Positions 33,399-45,500 of a DNA stretch of 64,000 bases are shown piece by piece; the stretch's first letter is position 1, and each line of letters opens with the position of its first letter. This DNA comes from Ceratotherium simum simum (lineage: Eukaryota > Chordata > Mammalia > Perissodactyla > Rhinocerotidae). Under the pieces are notes generated by a model that made no database searches, was not told the origin of the DNA, and worked only from the letters and a program-made list of their open reading frames with translations. A program made the position numbers and the translations under genes. Location of the stretch: NCBI RefSeq assembly GCF_000283155.1, contig NW_004454261.1, positions 4,712,987 through 4,776,986 of the forward strand. The letters run 5' to 3'.

Positions 33399-33518
33399 AT
33401 GCTGGCAGTGGGGCCCGCCATGGACGGGGAGTTCCCTCAGCACGAGCCCCCGCCGACGGGCAGCGTCCTGTACAGCCCGCCGCCTCTGCAGACCCCGCTG
33501 TGCGGGTCCAGCGTCCAG
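33399..33518 (+). CDS. SBNO2: SBNO2 coding exon 1 (residues 1-40)
   Basis: It encodes [19 protein letters not shown] and on to [17 protein letters not shown], phase 0 at the donor. As I recall the human protein, LYSPPPLQ is followed directly by the next exon's SAMLHC, so this exon appears to run 9 codons (TPLCGSSVQ) further. No GT follows CTGCAG here, so the human-like donor is absent and the GTGAGC after 33518 is the only good one. Confidence 0.88.
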
Positions 33519-36500
33519 GTGAGCCCCGGCGCCCCGGGGTCGGCCTTGGGGTGGGACGTGGCCTCCCCTTCTAGACCTTGAGCGAGTATCAAAGTCCCCA
33601 GCTTTGCGGGAGGACCCGGGGGGGGGGGTCACGTCTGCCCCAGAGATCCCCAGACATGAGCCACTAGGTTTCTTTTGGAAAGGCCACAACTGGCCCCGGG
33701 GAGACGCTGGGGCCTGGGCTGCCGCCTTCACCTGCAGGACGTCGAGGGCTGGGACTCCTGTGACAGGTCACAGCCGTCCATTTTTTCTTTAATGTTTTTT
33801 TCTTTTTCGTTTCGTGGACTTCATTTCTTACACGGTTTTAGGTTTACAGGAATATTGCACACAAAGGTCCCACATCCCCCCAGTGTCCCCATGGTTAACA
33901 TCTCGGTTAATGAGCGTGTTACGTTGTTACAATGATGAGCCGATATTGATACATTGTCAGTAACTGAAGTCCACGGTTGACACTGGGGTCCCCTCCTGGT
34001 GTTGGACGTTTCACAGGTTTGGACAAATGGATAATGACGTGTTCACCGTCACAGTGTCACACAGAGCAGTGTCACTGCCTCAAACATCCTCTGTGCCCCA
34101 CTATTCACCCCCCTACCCCTGGGACCACGGATCTTTTTCGGGTCTCCATAGTTTCATCTTTTCCAGGACGTCCTGTAGTTGGAATCACAGTGTGTAGCCT
34201 TTTCAGACGGGCTTCTTTGAGTTTGTCATGTATATTTAAGGCTCCTGCGTGTCTTTTCGTGGCTTGAAGCCTCATTTCTCTTTAGCGCTGAATAATGTCC
34301 CGTTGTCTGGACAGACCGCAGTCTATTTGTCCATCCCCCACTGCAGGGCGTCTTGGCTGCTCCCAAGTTTTGACGACCGCAATAAAGTATCCTAAGTAAT
34401 AAAACGACCATAGATGCCGGCCGGGCCTCCTCATAGGACAGAGGGTACAAGAGCCCCACGCAGAGAAGGGTCCAGAATTCTCCAGCAAGTCAGGCCTGGA
34501 GCCCTCCATTCCTGGGAGAAACTGGGGCTCTTTCCCCTGTAGAAACGAAAACAAACCGTGTTTCGTGGTGGGGAAACTTGAGCTGCCGGGAGGCTGGGCG
34601 GAGAGCAGGTGGGGTGCCAGGCGCCAGAGGACAGCTTGGGGTGCAGCAGCGACGGGGGGGGCTGCCGTAAGTCTCTCCTTCAGTAAAGAATTGGCTGCTT
34701 CCTCTCCCTTGGTCCTACTGGGATAGGGCCAAGGGGGGAAGGCCGGTGGGGAGAGAGAGCGAGAATCGAGCTTGGGTTTTGGAGGAGCCGGGAAATGGGC
34801 CACTGGGGTCAGAGGGAGCTCAGGGTCGAATGCCTGGAACCATCAGGAGGCGCCCCGGCCCATAATTGGAGCTTTGGAGAGGGGCTGGGACAGCGTGCAC
34901 GGACCCAGAATTCACTCCCTACCCAGATGTGCCCACGTGGTATCCTTATGGGATAGGGCACGGAGCACAGAGTTACAGAGGGGGCGGGGAGCAGAAATGA
35001 GTTAGGACTGAAGCTACACTTGCAGCTTCAAAGCCTTGGCTGACGTCCAGTGCCTCCGGCCAGCCTCCTCTCTCCCCATCCTGTTGAAGCCATGTCCACA
35101 CTTCCCCTGACCCTCAACGTCCCCCGCCTCACTCCGAGCCGCCCCCTGCCCATCTACATGGCCGATGATGCCTTCCCGTCCCCGTGTGCCAGCCAACACG
35201 TGGCAATAAGTGGGCTCATTCCTGGGCTCTATTTCGCCCCGTCTCGTCGGTTCAGAGCACAGGCTTGTCATTCTTAATAACGCCACAGGATTCCTTCTTC
35301 TCCACATCCCATAATTTGCTTAATTATTTCCCTATTGTCGGGCCTTTGGGGCAATTCCAATTTTTTACGGCTATAAATAGCCATGCTGAGTCTTCCTCCC
35401 CCTCACGGATGAGTCCCCAGGGGTGTGCTTCTGAAATAGAACTCCTGGGTCAGAACGAGTGCCTGGCGGGTTTGCAGAGGATGGAGCCGTTCCGCAGGGT
35501 ATCTGCTCCTGCCACATTCCCTGTTGGTGACCCAGGAAGCCGGCTGACGGCCAGGACAGCCTGTGGGGACCACAGGGGCTCAGAAGCTGGAATTGAGGGA
35601 GGGACATTTGGGCTGCAGTAGGGACCCTGGTGCAAGGGAGGTGCAGCATCGAGCCGCGACTTTGGCTCCAGCCCCTCTCCAGCAGGCAGAGCACAGCGGA
35701 GCAGACTGCGCTGCTCTCCCAGGCCGGGTGGCCCCTCCCCAGGGTGTGCACCGAGTGTGTTCCTCCCGGCCGCCCCCCATGCCACACCAGGTCCAGCCTG
35801 GGAGTGGCCGGCAGACTCTGCAGCCCGTGCAGGCACTGGGCGTGTGCGCGGTCTGTGTGGGCAGCACCCTCCTCACCCAGGACTCCTGGGTCTGGGCTGG
35901 ACCGAGCTCAGAAGGAGGGCTCCAGGGTGGAAGGCGCGGGGCGTGGAGCTGCCCCCAGGACTTTCAGTGTTGCTAAGGTGGTCAGAATTGCAAATAAAAA
36001 CATAGACATCTAGTGAAATTTAAATTTCACATGAACACATATAATTTCTTAGTACATGTCCCATGCAATATTTATACTAATAATTGTTTATCAGAAATTC
36101 CAATTTCACTAAACATCCTGTGTTTTATTTGGCAACTCTCTTTTATCTGCTGCCCTAGCAGGAGTGTCATCTTTCTACATCAGCTTACACGGGGCAGCTT
36201 CGAGCTAGTGTCCCAGGGCCTGCACCTCCCTGGGACCGTGCCAGCCTCTCTGTCTCCAGGTGGAAAATCCCCAGACAGGCTCTGATTGGCTGGCTGGAGT
36301 CAGGTGCCCATCTCTGGACCAGTCACGTTCCAGGGGCCTACCCTTTGAAGAGAAGGAACTGCCCCCTGTGGCTGCAAGTGGAAAATCCCTAGGCAGGCTC
36401 TGATTGGCTGGCTGGGGTCAGGTGCCCATCTCTGGACCAATCGTTTACTAGGGCCTGCCCTCTAAAGGTGGAGCCAACCTTCTGGCTGCAGGTGGAAAAT

Positions 36501-39500
36501 CCCAAGGAAGGCTCTGATTGGCTGGCCATGCAGTGCCACCCCTGTGGGGTGGGACTGTGGTGTCCTTGATTGGCATCCTCACCAGAGCCGCATGCTGGGG
36601 GAGGAGGTTGGGGGGCTGGGTAGACAAAGCCATGAGTGACCCCTGGCATCCTCCCTCCCCAGCCTGAGATCCTTGAAGACCTGGGAGTCCCCTGGCCTGG
36701 GAGCTCTTCAGGGGTGGCTCCAGGCCAGTGTGGGTGCAGATGGAGAAGGTTGGTGAGTGAAGGACCCCTCTTTTTTTTTTTTTTTTTGTGAGGAAGATCA
36801 GCCCTGAGCTAACATCCGTGCCAATCCTCCTTTTTTTTTTTTTTGCTGAGGAAGACTGGCCCTGGGTTAACATCTGTGCCCATCTTCCTCCACTTTATAT
36901 GGGATGCCGCCAAAGTGTGGCCTGACAAGCGGTGCTTTGGTGCACACCTGGGATCCGAACCCGGGCTGCCAGTAGTGAAGCGTGAGCACTTAACTGCTGT
37001 GCCACAGGGCCTGCCCTGCAAAGGACCCCCTTGGTCGCTCCCACCCCGGAAACCCCCGGCAGCCCTGAGACCAGCTGTGCCCCTTCTGGGCCCACATTGC
37101 ACGCCTGCTCCCTGGACTGGCCTGGCTGAAAGTGCTTGTCCATGCCCCAAGACCATTTACTCTAGTTCATCTAGGAGGCCGAGCACGGTCTGGAGTCAGA
37201 GTTCTGCTCTGGAATGTTCCGGAAGTGCCCGTGGCCTTGGGAAGTTCATGTTTCTCTCTGGAGCTGGATTTCTCTTAAATGGGGCCGGAGGGGGGATGTG
37301 ACACTAAGCCAGGGCCCTGGGGAGAAATGGAGGTGCCTGGGAAGACCCCACCCTGCTCCCCCAGTCCATGGTGGTATAGCTTCCTTCCGGAGTCTTCCAT
37401 GATGGTATGTGAGAGTGTTCGCGCCACCGGCCTTCGTGCTCGGGAGTGGCCCTGTGCTTCCTTTCCCCCCAGCTCTTTATTTTGATAACTTTATTTTGCA
37501 GCCTGTGCAAAACTGAAAGAGCAGGCGCGGCCCCTGGGGCCTCCGCCAGTCGATAACGGCTCCCCGCCTGTCTCGCCCCTTCCTCCTCATGCGGTTCTCG
37601 GGGGCTGGACCTCTGGACGCTGGCAGGCCCCCGCGGGGGGCCCAGGGGCAGGTCGCAGTGATGGGAAGTCACGGCACGCAGAGGGTACAGGAGGGCGCCG
37701 AGGCGGTTCCGGCCATCTGGGCTGGGCCAGCTCTCAGTTAGTGAGTCCTGCGGACAGGGAGGAAGCAGCGGCCTCGCAGGGAGCAGGGCTGGCGTGGGTC
37801 GGTGGGGAGGCTGCTGGGCCAGCTGGGACAAGCGGGGACGGTGACCGCAGCCAGCAGGCCTCTCCCCAGGGACGGCCAGGGGCCTCCCTGACGGGGTCCC
37901 CTGCAGGCCATGTTGGGGGTGGGGCTGGCTGTGGAACAGCGGCCCATCTAGGGCAGGGGACCCCTGCTGGGCAGGCCCTTGTGTGGAGGTGGGACGCACC
38001 CCCCTCATTCTGCAGAGGCACGTGAGTGTCCCTGTCCCACACCCCCAAGCTGGGCCTGTCAGATCCCAGCGCAGGGCCCCTCGTGCCCCCGCTGACCTCA
38101 GGCTCCCCCTTCCAGCCTCCCACTGGCACTTCCCAAAGCAGCTTCCCCCGAACCCCCGCCCGTGCCGTGCTCGTGGGCCAGCCAGGCCTGGTCGATGCCG
38201 GCAGCCCCCTGAGCCCGTGGGAACTCTGAGAAGGCCGGGATCCCGACCTGCCGGGGAGGGATGGGCCACGAGGGCTTGTCTGGGGCAGGGGCCCGTCCAT
38301 GGTGCCAGTGAGAGCCCCTTGCCCTGACTGGGGCCATTGCCCCTCTGGCGGGCTGCACGTCTTTCTCATGGGGGCCTCGCCCAGCAGGGACTTGCGCCAT
38401 CCTGCTTTGCATACGGCTGCGTCCTCCACTTTCTAGAATGGTGGCCTCCAGGCGGCAACCTGGGGTCCTTGTGGAATGCAGGTTCTCGGGCCCCAGGCCT
38501 GGAGTGAGAACCTCGGGTGGGCCAGCAGCCTAACCCTGCATGCCCGCTGTCTCTCTGCCCCGTCTCGAGTCCCACATGTGTATTAATGGACACCTTCATC
38601 TTCACTGCAACCCTCTCGATCGGTTCTGCCACGCAGACGGGGAAACTGAGGCACAGAGTGGTTTACAGGTGACCCAGCGTGCACTCGGCCTCTTGACCCC
38701 AGTGCAGCGGGGCTGGGCCGCGTGTCCCCCCTCCTGACCTCATGCCCCTCTGTTTCAGAACGCCATGCTGCACTGCCCGTGCTGGCACCCCTTCTCGGCC
38801 TCGCAATATCCAGCCTTCTCCAGCGAAAGCCAGTAAGTGCCCCGGGCCCGGGTCTGAGTGCATCCTGCTGCGTCCTGCTGGGTGCCCCCCCCCCGCCCAT
38901 GGGGGCCTCGCTCTGCCTTCTTGTTCTGCAGTCACGGGTTAAATGAAAATAGAGGTGACAGCCGGGGGGCTTCAACGTCCTGCCGAGGGGCCCGTGGGCT
39001 GGGCCTTGGCCTCACGGCAGCTGAGACTGAGCAGCTGTGATCTGTCTCAGTGAGAACCCACCAGGGGGACAGGCAGAGGTAGTGGGGAGGAGCAGCCAGG
39101 GAGGGCTCCACTGCAGGGGTGACATCAGGCGGGGGACAGCCAGCAACTTCAGGGGCAAAAGGAGCCAGGCGGGCACCTTCCTGCAGAGGGCAATGGTGAG
39201 CTGGGTTTTCAAGGCTAAGGAGGAGTTTGCCAGGGGGTGCAGGCCCAGAGCCAGGACAAGGAATGGCCTGTGCAAAGGGCCTGGAAGCACGTGCAGCTAG
39301 AACCTCGAGGTTTTCCCAGGGCACGTGTCCTGGGACGTGGGTGCGTCTGAGCTGAGTTTCCGAGATGCCAGAGTTCTTCCTGTGGGCGGGAGGCCCCCGC
39401 GCCTGTCCTGCACGTGGGGTGGGGAGGCAGCGCCCCTGCCACACCCGACGGCTCACCTTCTTCCCATCTCCCCCTCCAGCCAGTTCATGAACTCCGCCTC

Positions 39501-42500
39501 CTTCCTCGTGGGCCAGCCCTGTGCGGACACCAGCTACGGCCCCACGGCCGCCACCCCCAGCTTCCTGCCAAAGAGCGCAGACTTTCCTCAGGTAGGAGAC
39601 CTCAAGGCGGAGCCACCCCTCGGCCCCCGGCCTGCTGGAGAACCCCTGCCACGCCCCAGGGCGGCCGACGGCCTCGGCTGGGCCATGGGCCACATGGGTC
39701 TGTCAGGTGCCGTGGGGACGGGGCTTGTTTTTTGGGAATAGCCGGTGTGGCCTTGCCTCTCCAGATCTGTCAGAGGCGACTCCCCGACAGTGGGAGCTGG
39801 GTTGGAGGTCACGTAACAAAAGATGGGGAGCGCATCCCCGTCGTGTGTGGATTTCAGGGCCGTATCTCAGAACGCCCGATTCGTCTTTCCCAAACTGCGG
39901 CGCCCCCTCCCTGCCCGGCGAGGCCCCTGCGCTTGCTCCGTCCGGCACTGTAGCATCTCCACGAGGGTCCCCGTTCCCCGAGCCCCCAGGCCAGAGCGAC
40001 ACACCGCCAGGTCCAAACACCGTCACAAGCGTTTGTGTCCTGAAATTTAGGCAGCCATTTGAAAACTGTAACCACACAAGGCAAAGCAGAAGATAACATT
40101 CTATTTCCTTCTTTTGGGGGGCATGGGGTGGCTCAGCCCCACAGAGAATCAGGCGGACCCTCGCCCTCGCAGCCTTGCCCACAGGGTTCTCGCGTGGCAC
40201 CCGCGTCGCCTCACGGCAGCCGGCCCTCGAAAACCAAACGCCGCAGAGACGGCTTGTCGGAAGGAGCCCAGGCGCCATCTGGGCTGGGGCCTGAGCTCTG
40301 ATGCAATTGACCCGGGGCCCGCAGGGGCCAAGCTGTGCTGGGGTTCCCTCGGAAATTTAAATACTGGGAGACCAGCTGGATTCACAGTACCAGGGGTGCC
40401 CTGGCACTCAGTTTGGGAACTGTCCAGGTGGGACGGCACCTGGGGCCCATTGGGGAGTGAGGGGGCGCCAGGTGACAGGCTAGGGAGGACACGGCACAAA
40501 CCGGCCCGTTCAAACCTGCTGGAGTCTTCTGGACCCAGACAAGGTCGCTCAGCCAACTCACGCCGCTGGAGCCCTGCCCCCGTCTCCGTCCCCAGGGCCG
40601 CAGCAGGACCGGGCAGAGAACTGGACCGAGGATCTGTACTGCGGGGACCAGTGTGCCCCCAAATCCAGGTCTTCCCAGATCCTCAGAACGGGACCCTATT
40701 TGGAAATAGGGTCTGCAGTTGTGATTAAAGACGGAGGTGGGATGATCCTGGCCTAGCCCGGTGAGCTATGAGTCCAGTGGGTCCTTATAAGAGACGGAGA
40801 GACAGACACACAGGACAGGCCATGTGACGACGGAGGCAGAGACTGTGCGATGGGGCCGCAAGCCAAGGCCGCCCGGGGCTGGAAGGGGCAGGAAGGACCC
40901 TCCCCCGGGGCCTCATCTCGCCCTTGGACGTCTGGGCCGTGGGAGCGTCCGCGTCTGTCCTGGAAGCCGCCCTGTCGGTGACCCTTTGGTGGGCGCCCAG
41001 GAAATGATGTGGCTGGGCCTCGCGGAGGAGCACAGGGGCTCGCTTGCCCCTCGGGGCCGCGCAGGACACGTCTGTGTCCCCAAGGCCCCCAGGGAGGGCA
41101 GCAGTGGGACAGCGACAAGGGGCCGTGGACGTGGCCCGCCAGGCTTTCCAGGCACATACGTGGTTTCTTCCACCGACCTTGGCTTCTCTTGCCCTGCGAG
41201 GTACCCCGTCTCCATGAGAGGAGGGCCCAGCGGGGCTCAGCCTCCCAGGGCACCCGGCTGTCGGCCCAGACCCTCTCCCCGTCCGCTGCGTCTCTGTGCG
41301 TTGGCTGGTCCGCAGGGCCCCCGCGGCTGGTGGCCTGGCGCCTGGCTCTGAGCTCCTCCGAGCTCTGGTTAAATTCCTCCCCGCCAGGTACGGGACATGA
41401 CTCCACGCCCGACTTGTCTCTGGCGCTGTGTCCCCAGCTGGGGCCTCACCTCTGTGCGGACGAGGAAACTGAGGCACGGGGCGTTCAGAGCCCAGGGCCA
41501 GTGGAAGCCTTTGGGGGCCCTCCCTGCGGCCACCCACCCACCAGCCCCCTGGCCTGTTCTCGCTCCCCCATCTGTCTCTCTAATGCATTTGGCTCCCACT
41601 GCCTCCCCTACTCTGCCAAGAATCGACGTGGCTTCTGGAGCTGAGAGTCCCCTGGGGCACCGCGTCCGCTTCCCGCCACACGATGGGCGAGCGCTGCCCA
41701 GAGTTGCCCCTCGTTGGAGGTCGGCCGCCTCCACCCCCAGAGGTTTATGGTGCCTGTGAATGCGGCAGCACCCCCCCTCCGCCCCATCCCCCCTCCAGCA
41801 CCCTTGCTGGGGGGCAGCCTGGACGCGGCTATCCCTTTTAATGCAGCGGAACCTTCTTCAAACAAAATCTTGCCCCAGTGCCGGGTGTGGGATCAGATGG
41901 ACGTGAGGCCAAAGTTCCTTAAGGGGGAGCAGGCCTGAGGCCCTGTCGATCAGCCTCCTCCACCTCCCCCGACCTCAGGCCTGCCGGCCGAGCCAGGAAG
42001 AAGCCAGACTGAGCCTGGCATTCGAGGCCCTTCATCCCCAGCCCCGCCCACCGGACGCGCCGCAGACACCCTCTGTTCCTGGTTCATGGCATCATCCCTA
42101 AGGACGTCCCCGTCCTGGTCCCGGGACCTGAGGACGTGTCACCTCACGTGGCAGAGGGGACTTTGCAGATGGATTAACTTGAGGCCCCTGAGATAGGGGA
42201 TGACCCTGGATTCCCCGGGGCCCAGTGTCATCACAGAGTCCTCATCAGAGGGAGGAGGAGGGTCAGAGGCAGAGAGAGACGGGAGACGCTGGGCTGCGGG
42301 CTATGCAGACGGAGGAAGGGGCCCGGAGCCCAGGACGTGGCGCCTCTACAAGCTGGAAAAGGCAGGAGACGGTTCTCCCTGGAGCCTCCGGGAGGACCAG
42401 CCCTGCCCGAACCTGGATTTAGTCCAGGGAGACCTGTGTGGGACCCCTGACCTCCAGGACCATAAGGTAATAAATATGTGCTCTTTTAAGCCATGAAGTT

Positions 42501-45500
42501 TGTAGTACTTTATCATAGCAGTGACTGGAAACTGATACAGCTGCGAAACCTTCGTGTGGCTCATCACTCACTCTAGAAGTGTTCCCTACTGTTGTATATG
42601 TCAGAAGGAATTGGAATGGAAAGTCCAGAGCTGGGCAGGAGGTGAGGAGTGAATATAAACCCGCAGGCCTTAACATACTTCCTGGTAACTAAACTTGAGC
42701 CCTGAGTTTCCTGGCAGCCAATGCAAAAAGAGAAAAGAGTTGACCTGTGTGACTCTTGTTGCCTTTCAGGAGAAAGCTTCTCCCCCATTTCCCTTTGGGG
42801 CATGGAGCAGTTCCCAGGGGTTGGCATCCCACCCATCTCCCCTGTGTGTGGACCGTGTTCCCAAGCCTGTGGTTGGTCTCAGCCCCGGCTTCACCGTCTG
42901 AGGTCTTTGCTCCTTCTCGTGTCACCTGGGCTGAATCATGGAACCCCAGGGGTACTGGGTCACTCCCTTGTTTCTGCACATGAGCTGACCCAAGCACAGG
43001 ACCACTGGGGGCAGATTGACCACTCCACCATGTGGAGTCCCCCTTTCACAGATACCTGGGAGGGCCCTCCAGCCAGGGGGACTCTGCTCTCAGGAATGGG
43101 CTCTGAGGCAGCTCTGCTGGCGGTGACCCTCCCCGATCACGCCTGTGCTGCAGGGTGGTCCTGGCGGTCAGACCAGGCACCCACTGAACCCGCCAGAGCC
43201 TGGGACCTGGCTTCCAGTATGGGAGGCCCCGTGCCCCACGAGGTTGTCTGAACATTTAAGCTCTGACGCTCTTTTCCCCATGTTTGAAGATTTTCACGAC
43301 GAGACGAATTTTCCAAATATTGTAGATTTACAGAAACGTTGCAAAGACAGTAGCGAGAATTCCGGAATGCCCTCACTCGTTCCCCCGGCTTCCCCACACG
43401 GCATATGACGTCCTGCATTCCCCTGGCCCGTCCAGTCCGATGCAGAGATTGGCCTGGTACAGCGCCAGCCGCTAAACCAGTGCGCCCGGGTGGGGGCGTG
43501 GGATGAGGCTCCAGAGAGGCCCGTCAGGTGTCGTCCTGGGAGGGACGTGCGGGGCTGTGCGGGCCTCATGGTGGGGACATGATGGCCTTTACTGCCCATG
43601 GCTGGGTGTCGTCTGCGGGGACCGTCTCCGCGGCGTCTGTCCGGGGGAGCCTGTCGCCCTCGTCGGCTTCGCTTGTGGGTTGGTGGCGTCTGTAGGAGAG
43701 CCGTCCCTCCCCTTCGTCGTGCCGTCATTTGTGTGTCAGCGGGGACTCGGGGGCTCTCGCTGTTTACTGCCCCGTCCCGCGGGGTTCCCTGAGGCCGTCC
43801 CTGCCCCCATGGAGCACTTCCTCCCCCGCAGGCCCCCCACGTCTTCCCTGCCACGGCCCTCGTGTCACCCGCTTCCCGAGGAGGGCCCTCCTCTCCCTCC
43901 GACTTCCCCTTGACATGGAGCCACTGGGGCTCCCACGTCCCCGGTGGGTGACCTAAACAGCTCCAGGGGCCCCTCGTGGGGTCTCCCGCCCCGGGTGTGC
44001 CGTGCGTTGGGGGGTGTGGACGTGCAGTTTTTCTTTCATTCTTTTTTTTTTTTTTCTTGTGAGGAAGATCAGCCCTGTGCTAACATCTGCCAATCCTCCT
44101 CTTTTTGCTGAGGAAGACTGGCCCTGGGCTAACATCCATGCCCATTTTCCTCCACTTTATATGGGACGCCGCCACAGCATGGCTTGCCAAGCGGTGTGTT
44201 GGTGCGCGCCCAGGATCTGAACCGGTGAACCCCGGGCCGAGGCAGCGGAGCGCACGCACTTAACTGCTTGTGCCACCAGGCCAGCCCCTCGTTCTTTGTT
44301 TTTTAATTGAGATATGATGCACATATATGATTCAGTGGCTTTTAGTGAATTCACAGGGTTGTGCAACCGTCACTTCTGTCTAGTTCCAGAATGTTCCATC
44401 ACCTCAGAATAAACCTCGTCCCCATCAGCAATCACTCCCCCTCCCCCTCCCCCGCCCCTGACAACCACAAACCCGCTGTCTGTCTGTGGATGTGCCTGTT
44501 CTGGACATTTCACATCAATGGGATCACACACCGTGTGTCCTTCTGTGTCTGGTTCTCTCACTAAGCGTCGTGTGTTAAAGGTCCGTCCACGGTGTGGCTG
44601 TGTCAGGGCGTCACTCCTCTTCATGGCTGCATCATATTCCAGTATGTGGGTGTGCGCGTCATGAGGATCCGTTGACCCATTGATGGGCATTTAGGTTGTT
44701 TCCACTTTTTGGCAATTGTGAATCACGCTGCCGTGAACATCCGTGTACAGGCTTTTGTGTGAACGTATGTTCCAGACGTGGCTGAATCTGATGGGGGGAT
44801 ATTTGGGGACGTGTCGAGGTCAGGGTTGGGGGTGAGGGACTCAGTAATCCAGACCCCCGCTCGTGCCTCCCACCCTCGCTGCCCCCGCCCCTCCACACCC
44901 TCCTCTGGGTTCCCCCTCTCTGGGGTCTTGGCTGGCCACCCTGCCCTCCCTCCCTGCCCCCCAGTGCCCATCCCCCTGCCGCCCTGCACACTTGTTCCTC
45001 GGGAGCAGGTGCTGCCCTGACCGCTCCTCCCACCTGGACCCCTAGCTTCTCGGCCGGGCTCTGGGGAAGGTTCTCTCCCACCTCGGACCCCCCTCACGCA
45101 GTCAGCAGGGTGGACGTCCACCCTGAGTGTCCCCTCCAGGCGTCTCGGGTGGCCGCGCGTCCACCCATAAGGACACTTTCCGTCTGCCAGCCCAGGGCTT
45201 CTGGGAAGCCAGGATGAGGTCACGGCTCAGGAAAGTGCTTTGCAAACTCTCGCAGCTCCCCCCGGCCCCCCTGGCAGGGGCGGCGGCATCGACTGCTCTG
45301 CAGATGGATCCATGGCAATCGGAGGGCTCGCCCGCCCTCCAGCAGGTTCCCAGTAGTTACTGGCATTGGCAAGAGCGAGCGTGACATTCTTCTACAGGAA
45401 GCCCCTTGGTTTGCACGGGGCCATGGCCAAAAAAAGCCCCGCTCCGTGGTCTGTGTCAAGAAACCCCACTGCTTCGTGGTCTGCGCTAAGGGCCACGGAC

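Larger units (their letters stand above)
33327..33518 (+). other. SBNO2: SBNO2 exon 2: 5' UTR end and coding exon 1
   Basis: Acceptor CTTTCTCCAG and donor GTCCAG|GTGAGC bound this exon. The first 72 bases are 5' UTR and hold an 11-codon upstream frame, 33330-33365, opening with two adjacent ATGs and in the same frame as the main one but closed by TAG. The main ATG at 33399 has C at -3 (weak context). The in-frame ATG at 33420 has GCCATGG (strong context), so translation starting at codon 8 is plausible. Confidence 0.85.

Noticed and set aside
38600..38700. Possible extra SBNO2 exon in a coding-like stretch with GAAACTGAGGC
   Set aside because: The sequence is a MIR SINE core, and phases of exons 1 and 2 already join without an extra exon.
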